DNA of 64,000 nucleotides from SHZL01 sp963784425. Lineage in GTDB: Bacteria; Pseudomonadota; Gammaproteobacteria; Xanthomonadales; SZUA-36. The position numbers were made by a program, and so were the translations under genes. Where the stretch lies: positions 124,001-188,000 of the forward strand of contig CAWARM010000012.1 in assembly GCA_963784425.1 (NCBI GenBank). Direction: 5' to 3'. The notes under the pieces are model-generated. The model ran no database searches, was not told the origin of the DNA, and saw only the letters and a list, made by a program, of their open reading frames with translations. Positions 17,017 through 24,994 of the stretch are shown in pieces (the first letter of the stretch is position 1; each line of letters begins with the position of its first letter).

Positions 17017-17211
17017 ATGGCCAAGAAAAAAGACAAACAGATTTCCGTGACCCTGACCAAATCCTCTGCCCATGCCATACCGAGCCATCGGGAATGTGTT
17101 CGCGGACTCGGATTGAAAAGAATGAACCACACCGTTGTACTGGAAGATACTCCCTCCGTGCGCGGTATGGTGAACAAGATTGATTACCTGGTACGAGTGG
17201 AAGAAGCCTGA
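17017..17211 (+). CDS. rpmD: Large ribosomal subunit protein uL30
   Basis: Small 50S protein, 64 residues. ATG 17017 gives MAKKKDKQISVTLTKS; a TTG/GTG two to three codons upstream is possible but unnecessary. The conserved GLGLKRMNHTVVLEDTPSVRGMVNK segment identifies it. A 59-base gap precedes rplO. Confidence 0.96.
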   Translation: MAKKKDKQISVTLTKSSAHAIPSHRECVRGLGLKRMNHTVVLEDTPSVRGMVNKIDYLVRVEEA

Positions 17212-17270
17212 TAGCTAGTTGCCGGCACGCCGGGGCGATTCTGCGAACCGATAATAGGAAAGTACACATT

Positions 17271-17702
17271 ATGAAACTGAATATGTTAAGTCCCGCTGAG
17301 GGCAGCAAGAAGCCCCGGAAGCGTGTTGGCCGGGGCATAGGCTCAGGCCTCGGAAAAACCGCTGGACGTGGGCACAAAGGCCAGTCATCAAGGGCGGGTG
17401 GGTTTCACAAAGTCGGCTTTGAAGGCGGCCAGATGCCTATGCAAAGACGCTTACCCAAGCGCGGGTTCGCTTCACTGACAAAGCGATACAATGGCGAAAT
17501 CCGTCTTTACCAAATCCAGGTAATGAAAGCGGATGTCATTGACCTTCAATCATTGAAGGCGGAAGGCGTTGTGGGGCATGAAATCCGTAAGGTCAAAGTC
17601 ATCAATACCGGCGTGCTGGAGCGAGCAGTGACCATCAAAGGCCTGGGCGTAACCAAGGGCGCATTGGCCGCAATTGAAGCTGCTGGCGGCAAGGTAGAGT
17701 AA
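17271..17702 (+). CDS. rplO: Large ribosomal subunit protein uL15
   Basis: Late-assembling 50S protein, 143 residues. MKLNMLSPAEGSKKPRKRVGRGIGSGLGKTAGRGHKGQ-type glycine/lysine-rich N-terminus is characteristic, and the C-terminal half has the family fold. The TAA stop shares a base with the secY ATG. Confidence 0.98.
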   Translation: MKLNMLSPAEGSKKPRKRVGRGIGSGLGKTAGRGHKGQSSRAGGFHKVGFEGGQMPMQRRLPKRGFASLTKRYNGEIRLYQIQVMKADVIDLQSLKAEGVVGHEIRKVKVINTGVLERAVTIKGLGVTKGALAAIEAAGGKVE

Positions 17703-19045
17703 TGTCGCGTTCTCCCTCTCAGATGGCGCAGACACTGGGCGGACTTGGGCGTTTGACCGAGCTGCGTCAGCGACTGCTTTTTGTAGTCGTAGCTTTGCTC
17801 GTTTATCGCATCGGGACTTTCATTCCCGTGCCGGGCGTTAATCCCCAGGCGCTGTTGCAATTCATGAATTCGCAGCAGGGCACCATTGTTGATGTTTTCA
17901 ACCTGTTCACCGGCGGCGCTCTTCAGCGCTTCTCCTTATTCGCTCTGGGGGTGATGCCATATATATCTGCCTCCATCATCATTCAATTGATGAGTAGCGC
18001 CATTCCCCACCTCCAACAACTTAAGAAAGAGGGCTCAGCGGGTCGGCAGAAAATTACTCAGTACACCAGAAATTTCACCGTGTTGCTGGCCGGAGTTCAG
18101 GCAGGCGGAGTGGCATTTGCATTACAGGGGCAATCGACCGTGGTGATTGCGCCCGGTTTTGGATTCGTTTTTACTGCCATGGTAACGCTCACAGCGGGAA
18201 CGATTTTCCTTATGTGGCTGGGCGAGCAGATTACTGAACGCGGGGTAGGTAACGGCATATCACTCATCATATTTGCCGGTATTGTTGCCGGGTTGCCACG
18301 TGCAATAGCAGGTACACTGGAGTTGGTGAACACCGGGCAGCTGAGCATCCCGGGGACTTTGGTGATCATTGCCCTCGTTCTGGCTGTTATCTATTTCGTT
18401 GTCAGGGTTGAACGCGGCCAAAGACGTATCACCGTGAACTATGCCCAACGGCAGGGTCGTGTGGCCTATCAGAATCAATCAACCCATTTGCCTCTGAAAG
18501 TGAATATGTCTGGCGTGATTCCAGCTATTTTTGCGTCCAGCATTGTAATTTTTCCATCTACACTGGCGACCTGGTTCAGCAATTCGAAGAGTTTGAGTTT
18601 CCTGACGGACGTGTCTGCGGCGCTCACTCCTGGGAACCTTGCTTATACTCTTTTGTATTCCTCACTGATTATCTTCTTCTGCTTTTTCTATACCGCCATG
18701 GTATTCAATTCCAGGGAAACAGCAGACAACCTGAAGAAATCGGGCGCATTCATTCCTGGCATACGCCCAGGCAAACAAACGGCAGATTACATTGATAACG
18801 TGTTGACGAGGTTGACCATGGTGGGTTCAATTTACCTGGTGGCGGTATGCTTGCTTCCAGACGTATTGAGGGTTATCTGGTCGGTACCTTTCTATTTTGG
18901 CGGCACTTCAGTGCTCATCGTAGTGGTAGTAATCATGGACTTTATAGCCCAGGTGCAAGCCCACCTGATTTCGCACCAATATGACAGCTTGATGAAGAAG
19001 GCCAATTTGAAATCGTATGGCCGTTCTGGGGTAGTTCGGCGATAG
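17702..19045 (+). CDS. secY: Protein translocase subunit SecY
   Basis: Channel-forming inner membrane subunit of the Sec translocon, 447 residues with ten predicted membrane segments. RIGTFIPVPGVN near the N-terminus, the plug region, and YTMVFNSRETADNLKKSGAFIPGIRPGK in the large cytosolic C5 loop used by ribosome and SecA are visible. It starts one base inside the rplO stop, so synthesis is coupled to the spc genes. rpmJ follows after 79 bases. Confidence 0.98.
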   Translation: MSRSPSQMAQTLGGLGRLTELRQRLLFVVVALLVYRIGTFIPVPGVNPQALLQFMNSQQGTIVDVFNLFTGGALQRFSLFALGVMPYISASIIIQLMSSAIPHLQQLKKEGSAGRQKITQYTRNFTVLLAGVQAGGVAFALQGQSTVVIAPGFGFVFTAMVTLTAGTIFLMWLGEQITERGVGNGISLIIFAGIVAGLPRAIAGTLELVNTGQLSIPGTLVIIALVLAVIYFVVRVERGQRRITVNYAQRQGRVAYQNQSTHLPLKVNMSGVIPAIFASSIVIFPSTLATWFSNSKSLSFLTDVSAALTPGNLAYTLLYSSLIIFFCFFYTAMVFNSRETADNLKKSGAFIPGIRPGKQTADYIDNVLTRLTMVGSIYLVAVCLLPDVLRVIWSVPFYFGGTSVLIVVVVIMDFIAQVQAHLISHQYDSLMKKANLKSYGRSGVVRR

Positions 19046-19124
19046 TAATTTGAATTTTCCGCCACGGGCGGTGAGAAGCGGTAGCCGCAAGGCTGGCTGA
19101 CCGGTTTGTTTTGGGAGAATAAAT

Positions 19125-19238
19125 ATGAAAGTGCAGGCTTCAGTAAAAAAAATCTGCCGCAATTGCAAGATCGTTCGCCGTAAACGCGTGCTTTTTGTCA
19201 TCTGTACCGACAAAAAGCACAAACAAAGGCAAGGTTAA
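19125..19238 (+). CDS. rpmJ: Large ribosomal subunit protein bL36, zinc-binding type
   Basis: Short 50S protein, 37 residues, starting MKVQASVKKICRNCKIVRRK and ending HKQRQG. Cys11, Cys14, Cys27 and His32 form the zinc site, so this is the C+ form. GGGAGAATAAAT precedes the ATG. The order secY-rpmJ-rpsM is the standard end of the spc group. Confidence 0.96.
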   Translation: MKVQASVKKICRNCKIVRRKRVLFVICTDKKHKQRQG

Positions 19239-19246
19239 ACAATGGA

Positions 19247-19280
19247 AAACAGTGGGGCAACAGGCTTTTACCCACTGTTT
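19247..19280 (+). terminator. Perfect 10-bp inverted repeat after rpmJ
   Basis: AAACAGTGGG (19247-19256) pairs perfectly with CCCACTGTTT (19271-19280) around a 14-base loop, nine bases after the rpmJ stop. The tail is GGTTTCG rather than a T run, so it is at best a weak terminator; it may be an RNA processing or stability hairpin. Its right arm overlaps the predicted -35 region of the alpha operon promoter. Confidence 0.5.
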
Positions 19281-19294
19281 GGTTTCGATATAAT
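19267..19294 (+). promoter_or_regulatory. Predicted alpha operon promoter
   Basis: A perfect -10 TATAAT lies at 19289-19294 with TTTACC at 19267-19272 as a moderate -35, 16 bases apart. It would start transcription near 19301, about 40 bases before rpsM, inside the 101-base rpmJ-rpsM gap. The -35 lies in the loop and right arm of the hairpin at 19247-19280. In E. coli the alpha operon also has its own leader, where S4 represses translation. Confidence 0.55.
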
Positions 19295-19339
19295 ACGCCG
19301 TTTGCTCTATCGGCACGGAAAAAGACAGGAGTTCATTGC

Positions 19340-19696
19340 ATGGCTCGCATAGCAGGAGTCAACATTCCAGTACAAAAGCACACCTGGGTGGGCTTGACGC
19401 ACATTTATGGTGTTGGCCGAGCTCGTGCACTTAAGGTCTGTGCAACTGTCGGCGTGAACCCGGAAACCAAGATCCGCGATCTGACTGAAGCCGAGATTGA
19501 AGGTATTCGTGGCGAGTTGGCTAAGGTCCCCATTGAAGGTGATTTACGCCGCGAAGTGGCAATGAACATCAAGCGGCTGATGGATTTGGGTTGTTACCGT
19601 GGATTGCGTCACCGGCGCGGCTTACCAGTGCGCGGGCAGCAAACGAAGACCAACGCCCGGACTCGAAAGGGACCGCGCAGGCCTATCAAGCGATAA
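19340..19696 (+). CDS. rpsM: Small ribosomal subunit protein uS13
   Basis: 30S head protein contacting the 50S subunit and P-site tRNA, 118 residues. MARIAGVNIPVQKHTWVGLTHIYGVG and the C-terminal RGLRHRRGLPVRGQQTKTNARTRKG motif are diagnostic. ATG 19340 follows CAGGAGTTCATTGC. It heads the alpha operon behind its own predicted promoter. Confidence 0.98.
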   Translation: MARIAGVNIPVQKHTWVGLTHIYGVGRARALKVCATVGVNPETKIRDLTEAEIEGIRGELAKVPIEGDLRREVAMNIKRLMDLGCYRGLRHRRGLPVRGQQTKTNARTRKGPRRPIKR

Positions 19697-19756
19697 ATCT
19701 GGATCCGGATCAACCACTGGGTTGACCCGTCATGAACCGAAAAGGCAGGAAAGTTA

Positions 19757-20140
19757 ATGGCTAAACCGATCAAGAAAAAGAAGGTAAAGAAAACCGTGGT
19801 AGATGGTATTGCCCACGTGCATGCTTCTTTTAACAATACGATCATCACCATCACCGACCGGCAAGGCAACGCGTTGTCGTGGGCAACATCTGGTGGAGCT
19901 GGCTTTCGTGGTTCGCGTAAAAGTACACCCTTTGCAGCGCAGGTAGCAGCCGAGACAGCAGGCAAAGCTGCGTTGGAGTATGGGTTAAAGAATCTTGAAG
20001 TCCGGGTGAAGGGTCCTGGGCCTGGCCGTGAGTCGTCAGTGCGCGCACTGAATACAGTTGGTTACAAGATCACAAACATTACTGACGTGACGCCAATTCC
20101 GCACAACGGATGCAGGCCACCTAAAAAACGCCGCGTCTGA
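19757..20140 (+). CDS. rpsK: Small ribosomal subunit protein uS11
   Basis: 30S platform protein, 127 residues. The N-terminus is lysine-rich (KPIKKKKVKKTVVDG) and the C-terminal TDVTPIPHNGCRPPKKRRV is the hallmark of the family. It is preceded by GGCAGGAAAG and followed after 12 bases by rpsD. Confidence 0.98.
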   Translation: MAKPIKKKKVKKTVVDGIAHVHASFNNTIITITDRQGNALSWATSGGAGFRGSRKSTPFAAQVAAETAGKAALEYGLKNLEVRVKGPGPGRESSVRALNTVGYKITNITDVTPIPHNGCRPPKKRRV

Positions 20141-20152
20141 CGGAGCACTAAG

Positions 20153-20779
20153 ATGGCAAGATATATTGGACCAACCTGTAAACTGGCGCGCCGAGAAGGT
20201 GTGGACCTTGAACTGAAGAGCCCGGCACGTGGCCTGGAGTCAAAGTGCAAGCTTAACCAGCCTCCTGGCCAGCACGGGGCATCCCGACGGGCACGCCTTT
20301 CTGACTACGCCAGCCAATTGCGTGAAAAGCAGAAAGTTCGTCGCATATACGGTGTGCTTGAGCGGCAATTCCGTAACTACTACAAGTCCGCGGCGCAGCA
20401 AAAAGGCGCTACCGGTGAAAACCTGCTCAGACTTCTGGAGAGTCGGTTGGATAACGTGGTTTATAGAATGGGCTTTGCGGTAACACGCGCGCAAGCACGG
20501 CAGATGGTGTCACACAAATCTATTTCTGTTAACGGCAAGTTGGTAAATATTCCATCTTTCCAGGTACAACCGGAAGATGTGGTTGCGGTTCGCGAAAAAG
20601 CCAAAAACCAGTTGCGAGTGAAGGAAGCCATTACGCTCAGCCAGGAAATGGATTTGGTTCCGGCGTGGCTTAATGTTGACAGCCAGAAAATGGAAGGCGT
20701 ACTCAAGGCCTATCCAGATCGCGCAGATCTTTCTGCCGACATCAATGAAAGCCTGATCGTGGAGCTTTACTCCAAGTAA
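20153..20779 (+). CDS. rpsD: Small ribosomal subunit protein uS4
   Basis: Assembly-initiating 16S rRNA binding protein, 208 residues; in E. coli it represses its own (alpha) operon. MARYIGPTCKLARREGVDL opens it and the S4 RNA-binding domain with RLDNVVYRMGFAVTRAQARQ and HKSISVNGKLVNIPS follows. rpoA begins 69 bases downstream. Confidence 0.98.
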   Translation: MARYIGPTCKLARREGVDLELKSPARGLESKCKLNQPPGQHGASRRARLSDYASQLREKQKVRRIYGVLERQFRNYYKSAAQQKGATGENLLRLLESRLDNVVYRMGFAVTRAQARQMVSHKSISVNGKLVNIPSFQVQPEDVVAVREKAKNQLRVKEAITLSQEMDLVPAWLNVDSQKMEGVLKAYPDRADLSADINESLIVELYSK

Positions 20780-20847
20780 GATTTGTCGCTCGATTTTTTT
20801 CGAGACAAAGAAATTCACATGAAAGATTGTTTGCGAGGGTGATCCCT

Positions 20848-21834
20848 ATGATGGGTGTTCTAGAAAGTATGTTGAAACCAAGTGCGGTTGGAGTTGATGC
20901 AGTCAATCCTAATCGCGCGAGGATAACGCTGGAGCCTCTGGAAAGAGGATTCGGCCACACCTTGGGCAATGCTTTGCGACGTGTTCTCCTGTCATCGATT
21001 CCGGGTTGCGCAATCGTTGAAGTCGAGATGGATGGCGTTCTGCATGAGTACACCGCCGTTGAAGGGCTGCAGGAAGACATCATTGAGGTTTTGTTGAACC
21101 TGAAAGGCGTGGCACTGCGCATGCATGACCGCCAGACAGCTGTATTGACTTTGAGCAAGTCTGGGGCCGGCGCAGTAACTGCTGGTGACATCCAGGTTGA
21201 TCACAGCGTTGAGGTCGTTAATCCCGATCACGTCATTTGTAACCTGACCAAGAATGGCAGCATCAGCATGCGGCTGAAAATTGCGCGAGGTGTGGGGTAT
21301 CAGCCTGCAGCGCAATGGCAAATCGGTGAGCAAGAAAGCCGTCCGATAGGAAGGCTGCAACTGGATGCTTCTTTCTGCCCAGTGCGTAAAGTGGCGTACA
21401 GTGTTGAAGCTGCGCGTGTTGAGCAGCGCACCAACCTCGATAAGCTGGTCCTGGATATTGAAACCAACGCCACAATTGACTGCGAACAGGCAGTTAAGCT
21501 CGCGGCCAATATCCTTGCTGACCAGTTGTCTGTTTTTGTTGACTTCAAGGCACGCCAGGAAGTACAAATCCAGGCCAAATCGCACGAAATTGACCCAGTA
21601 CTTATGCGGCCGATTGATGACTTGGAGCTGACTGTGCGTTCTGCCAACTGTTTGAAGGCGGAAAGCATTCTTTACATTGGCGATCTTGTGCAACGCACCG
21701 AGGTCGAGCTGCTAAAGACACCGAACCTGGGCAAGAAGTCACTTACCGAAATAAAGGACGTATTGGCTTCAAATGATCTGTCCCTGGGAATGAAACTGGA
21801 TAACTGGCCCCCTGCGAGCCTGGTTAATGTTTGA
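20848..21834 (+). CDS. rpoA: RNA polymerase alpha subunit
   Basis: Assembly scaffold of RNA polymerase whose C-terminal domain contacts UP elements and activators; 328 residues. I start at ATG 20848, nine bases after GAGGG; ATG 20851 is possible, and the longer frame from 20827 gives a non-family N-terminus. LEPLERGFGHTLGNALRRVLLSSIPG marks the dimerisation domain, and NCLKAESILYIGDLVQRTE plus TPNLGKKSLTEIKDVL mark the C-terminal domain. The stop codon lies inside the first copy of a 17-bp tandem repeat. Confidence 0.97.
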   Translation: MMGVLESMLKPSAVGVDAVNPNRARITLEPLERGFGHTLGNALRRVLLSSIPGCAIVEVEMDGVLHEYTAVEGLQEDIIEVLLNLKGVALRMHDRQTAVLTLSKSGAGAVTAGDIQVDHSVEVVNPDHVICNLTKNGSISMRLKIARGVGYQPAAQWQIGEQESRPIGRLQLDASFCPVRKVAYSVEAARVEQRTNLDKLVLDIETNATIDCEQAVKLAANILADQLSVFVDFKARQEVQIQAKSHEIDPVLMRPIDDLELTVRSANCLKAESILYIGDLVQRTEVELLKTPNLGKKSLTEIKDVLASNDLSLGMKLDNWPPASLVNV

Positions 21835-21903
21835 AGGCCAATGGGGCTTGAAGGCCAATGGGGCTTGAAAGCCAAAGGGGCCTGAAAGCCAAAGGGCTTG
21901 GGC
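21831..21903 (+). repeat. 17-bp tandem repeat, four copies, spanning the rpoA stop
   Basis: TTGAAGGCCAATGGGGC occurs at 21831-21847 and again unchanged at 21848-21864. Two diverged copies follow at 21865-21881 and 21882-21897 (the latter 16 bases), and then TTGGGC. The TGA stop of rpoA is bases 2-4 of copy one. The array fills most of the 107-base rpoA-rplQ spacer. It looks like replication slippage in a spacer and contains no obvious hairpin. Confidence 0.85.
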
Positions 21904-21941
21904 TGTTATATTTAGACTGTTAGGGAAGAAAGGATAAGACA

Positions 21942-22328
21942 ATGCGCCACCTAAATTCGGGTAGAAAACTCAACCGTGACAGCGCACATCGCAAAGCGAT
22001 GTTTCGCAACATGTCGAATTCACTATTCCAGAACGAAATCATCAAGACTACCGTACCAAAGGCAAAAGAACTCCGGCGAGTTGCCGAGCCTCTGATTACC
22101 CTGGCAAAGGAAGATAGCGTGGCTCATCGCAGGCTTGCGTTCAATCGCTTGCGTGATCGGGACGTTGTAACCAAGCTGTTCAATGAACTGGGGCCTCGTT
22201 ATGACAGTCGTCCCGGTGGCTACTTGCGGATTCTCAAGTGCGGTCTTCGTGCGGGCGATAAAGCACCTATGGCCTATGTTGAGTTGGTTGGCAGGCCACG
22301 CGCGGATGATGCCAGCGAAGCTGAATAG
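21942..22328 (+). CDS. rplQ: Large ribosomal subunit protein bL17
   Basis: 50S protein near the exit tunnel, 128 residues. MRHLNSGRKLNRDSAHRKAMFRN and GGYLRILKCGLRAGDKAPMAYVEL are diagnostic. GAAAGGATAAGACA precedes the ATG. It is the last gene of the ribosomal block and is followed by an intrinsic terminator. Confidence 0.98.
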   Translation: MRHLNSGRKLNRDSAHRKAMFRNMSNSLFQNEIIKTTVPKAKELRRVAEPLITLAKEDSVAHRRLAFNRLRDRDVVTKLFNELGPRYDSRPGGYLRILKCGLRAGDKAPMAYVELVGRPRADDASEAE

Positions 22329-22345
22329 AATTACAGCTCGAGACG

Positions 22346-22371
22346 AAAGCCCGGCATGTCCGGGCTTTTTT
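22346..22371 (+). terminator. Intrinsic terminator of the alpha operon
   Basis: AAAGCCCGG (22346-22354) pairs with CCGGGCTTT (22360-22368) around a 5-base loop, followed by a run of six T (22366-22371). It lies 18 bases after the rplQ stop. On the other strand the stem is followed only by TTTCG, so it may work weakly for feoB as well. Confidence 0.9.
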
Positions 22372-22415
22372 CATTTCTGACTTGTGAAAGCAGGAGCTCC
22401 AACAACATGGTTTGG

Positions 22416-24584
22416 TCAGGGCCAAAGCAAGGTGCCCGTCTGGTAAATGACCATTGCGCCAAGATAGCCCAGTCCGGTCATGTAAGCCCAGGCGAATATC
22501 GGCCAGCGCCAGCTGTTGGTTTCCCTGCGGATGGTTGCCAGTGTAGCGGCGCATTGCAGGCACCAGGCGTAGAACACCATCAAGCCCAACACCATGGGCA
22601 TGGTAAAAATTGCCCTGCCGTCCGGCCACTTGGCGGAGCTCAGCTTCCGCGTCAGGCTGACTTCATCCGCTTCAGAGCCTACCGCGTACAGCGTGCCCAT
22701 GACTGCAACGACAACTTCGCGCGCAGGAAAGCCGGCAATTACCGCTGATGAGACCCGCCAGTCCCAGCCCAGCGGCAGAAATACTGGCTCTACGTGACGT
22801 CCTATCCTGCCCAGCCAGCTTTGCTCCATCTGCAGAGCCGCAGCTTCGTTTAAATTGTGTGCCACGGGAATCCCGGATTCCGGAGGAGAAGACAGGCCGC
22901 TTTCTTGCTCAATACTAATGTCAGCCCGCGGGTAGTAGGCAAGGAACCAGACAATCACGGCAACACTGAAAATTACAGTACCAGCCCGCTTCAGAAACAC
23001 GCGCACACGATCCATGAGCTTGATCAAAACGGTTTGCGCATTGGGCCAACGAAACTCCGGCAAGGCCAGCATGAAAACAGGTTTCGGGCCCCGCAGTGCT
23101 GATGATTTGAGTAGCCTGGCTGTCACCAGGCCTCCCGCAATACCGAGAAGATACAAGCCGAAAAGCACCAGGCCTTGAACATTAAACATGCCCAGGTATT
23201 GCCGCGGTACGAAAGCAGCGATCAACAGAGCGTATATGGGGAGTCGGGCGGAGCAAGTCATGAACGGTGCGGCCAGGATAGTAGCGATTCGGTCACGTCT
23301 ATCTGGAATAACGCGCGTTGCCATGATGGCCGGCACTGCGCAGGCAAAACTGGAGAGAAGAGGAATGACAGATTGGCCCGATAGACCCACTGTGCGCATA
23401 AGTCGATCCATCAGGAATGCTGCGCGTGCGAGGTAGCCAGAATCTTCCAGAATGATGATGAACAAGAACAGGATCAGTATCTGCGGGAGGAAAACCACCA
23501 CACTGCCGACACCGGCAATTACGCCGTCGGCGAGAAAGCTGGAAAATGCGTTTTCACCCAGCCGTTCCGTCAAGCCCAATCCTGCATTTGCGGCAAGATA
23601 CTCAATTTTCTTCATGAGTGGTGTAGCCCATGAAAAAACTGCCTGGAAAATCAGCACCATTACTACAAAAAACATGGACGTTGCGGGCCAGGGTCGATTC
23701 AGCCATCGCGTAAACTTGGCGCTGAAGCGGATTATTATCGGCGCGTGTTGCTGAACTTCACGCAGGGTTTCACGTGCCCAGAGGTAGCGGTGCCGTGCCT
23801 CTTCCGCCTGCGGAGGTTGACCGGCAAACAGTTCTTCCCGGATCTTCGTTACCCCGTTATCCTGAAGCAGGCCCTGTACCTGCGGAGCAATTGCGTTTTC
23901 GGGATGCAACAATGCCTGGATGATGTCTACGCGGGCGACAGATCCGCCAGACTTGTCTGACAATTGTTGAGCGGCAGTGCTGAGTTCAGGCCATGATTCG
24001 GGAAGGCCGCGTTGCGGTTGATGCGGAAGATTTTCCAAAGCGACCTTCAGCTGCTCAAAGCCTTTTCCAGTCGTCGCCACCACGTCACACACGGGAATCC
24101 CGCCAAGTCTCTTGCTGAGGGCCGCCAAGTCGATGCTGATGCCATTTGCATGCGCCACATCCATCATGGTGATGGCAACCACCGTGGGCACGGACAATTC
24201 AAGCAGTTGTTCAAGCAGATACAAACCCTGGTAGAGATGGGTTGCATCTACTACCGCAAGAAGTCCTGACGGTTTTGTAGTGTTTACAATTCTGCCCAAT
24301 ACAACATCAACAGCGATTCGCTCATCGGCAGATTGCCCACTGAGGCAATAGATTCCCGGGAGGTCAATTAATTCAAGTGCGCTAGCGGATAACTGTGCTG
24401 TTCCTACGTGCTTTTCTACGGTCACGCCTGGGTAGTTGCCAGTAGACTGGCGTAATCCCGTCAGGCGATTGAACAGGGTGCTCTTACCTGAATTGGGATT
24501 ACCGATGACGGCAATAGCAGTGCGGGCTTTGCGTCGTATCAAGATCTGTTCAAGAGAAACTCCAAAAGTCGTTGTGCCGGTCAC
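22416..24584 (-). CDS. feoB: Ferrous iron transporter FeoB
   Basis: Inner membrane Fe(II) permease with an N-terminal G-protein domain, 722 residues. The P-loop GNPNSGKS lies at residues 28-35, with DLPGIY as the G3 motif. The rest is the membrane domain, with two Gate-type repeats and the conserved PCSARLPIYALLIAAF-like region, here written TCSARLPIYALLI. It starts with GTG overlapping the feoA TGA (GTGA), so translation is coupled. No feoC is seen downstream, where the terminator of the converging ribosomal operon lies. Confidence 0.96.
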   Translation of the reverse strand: MTGTTTFGVSLEQILIRRKARTAIAVIGNPNSGKSTLFNRLTGLRQSTGNYPGVTVEKHVGTAQLSASALELIDLPGIYCLSGQSADERIAVDVVLGRIVNTTKPSGLLAVVDATHLYQGLYLLEQLLELSVPTVVAITMMDVAHANGISIDLAALSKRLGGIPVCDVVATTGKGFEQLKVALENLPHQPQRGLPESWPELSTAAQQLSDKSGGSVARVDIIQALLHPENAIAPQVQGLLQDNGVTKIREELFAGQPPQAEEARHRYLWARETLREVQQHAPIIIRFSAKFTRWLNRPWPATSMFFVVMVLIFQAVFSWATPLMKKIEYLAANAGLGLTERLGENAFSSFLADGVIAGVGSVVVFLPQILILFLFIIILEDSGYLARAAFLMDRLMRTVGLSGQSVIPLLSSFACAVPAIMATRVIPDRRDRIATILAAPFMTCSARLPIYALLIAAFVPRQYLGMFNVQGLVLFGLYLLGIAGGLVTARLLKSSALRGPKPVFMLALPEFRWPNAQTVLIKLMDRVRVFLKRAGTVIFSVAVIVWFLAYYPRADISIEQESGLSSPPESGIPVAHNLNEAAALQMEQSWLGRIGRHVEPVFLPLGWDWRVSSAVIAGFPAREVVVAVMGTLYAVGSEADEVSLTRKLSSAKWPDGRAIFTMPMVLGLMVFYAWCLQCAATLATIRRETNSWRWPIFAWAYMTGLGYLGAMVIYQTGTLLWP

Positions 24585-24814
24585 AAAGCGGGCTCCAGAA
24601 CAATTTCGAAAAAAGCTGCCTGTTGTTTGCGCACCGAGATTGACGCACCAAACAGACTGATTTCCAGTGGGTCACCACCAATTGCGGCTTGTTCAAAACG
24701 CACCGTCGCACCTTCAATCAAACCCAATACCATCAAGCGAATTACCCCCGGTTTGCTGGTATCAATGTGTTTAATGTGGGCTGATTGGCCGGGTTTCAGG
24801 TCTGCCAGTGTCAC
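24581..24814 (-). CDS. feoA: FeoA, SH3-like partner of FeoB
   Basis: Small cytoplasmic protein needed for FeoB-dependent iron uptake, 77 residues. It starts with GTG, GGAG lying six bases upstream. The sequence has the SH3-like FeoA pattern (LADLKPGQSAHI, RLMVLGLIEGATVRFEQAA, GDPLEISLFGASISVRKQQA). A Fur-box-like palindrome and a TACAAT -10 are found in the 180 bases upstream. Confidence 0.95.
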   Translation of the reverse strand: MTLADLKPGQSAHIKHIDTSKPGVIRLMVLGLIEGATVRFEQAAIGGDPLEISLFGASISVRKQQAAFFEIVLEPAL

Positions 24815-24883
24815 GATTGCTCCAAAATGCCTTCAGGTTTGGCCAGGGAGAATCTTGAGATTGCCCCTGGAATTCAAGCACAG

Positions 24884-24914
24884 ATGCGAGTTATTCGCAT
24901 TTAGAGTCATTGTA
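24884..24914 (-). promoter_or_regulatory. Candidate Fur-controlled feoAB promoter
   Basis: ATGCGAGTTATTCGCAT (24884-24900) is a 17-bp palindrome with one mismatch, the form seen in variant Fur boxes of the AATGCGAATnATTCGCATT kind. It lies just downstream (minus strand) of a possible -10, TACAAT, at 24914-24909; the -35 is poor. Feo operons are commonly repressed by Fur with iron, which supports the reading, but the match is by eye. Confidence 0.5.
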
Positions 24915-24962
24915 ATGGAGTTTATCGGAAGAAACACGGAGCCAGATCACGCAGCTTCCAGG

Positions 24963-24978
24963 TGACTGATTTCAGTCA
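24963..24978. repeat. Inverted repeat after hutI
   Basis: TGACTGA and TCAGTCA are separated by two T. It lies 16 bases past the hutI stop and upstream of the feoAB promoter region. There is no T run, so an intrinsic terminator is not supported; a regulator site or a 3' end stability hairpin are both possible. Confidence 0.4.
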
Positions 24979-24994
24979 TTGGTATTCGGCAGGA

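Noticed and set aside
22594..24269. Several plus-strand frames of 65-100 codons across feoB
   Set aside because: Antisense shadows of a well-supported membrane transporter gene.
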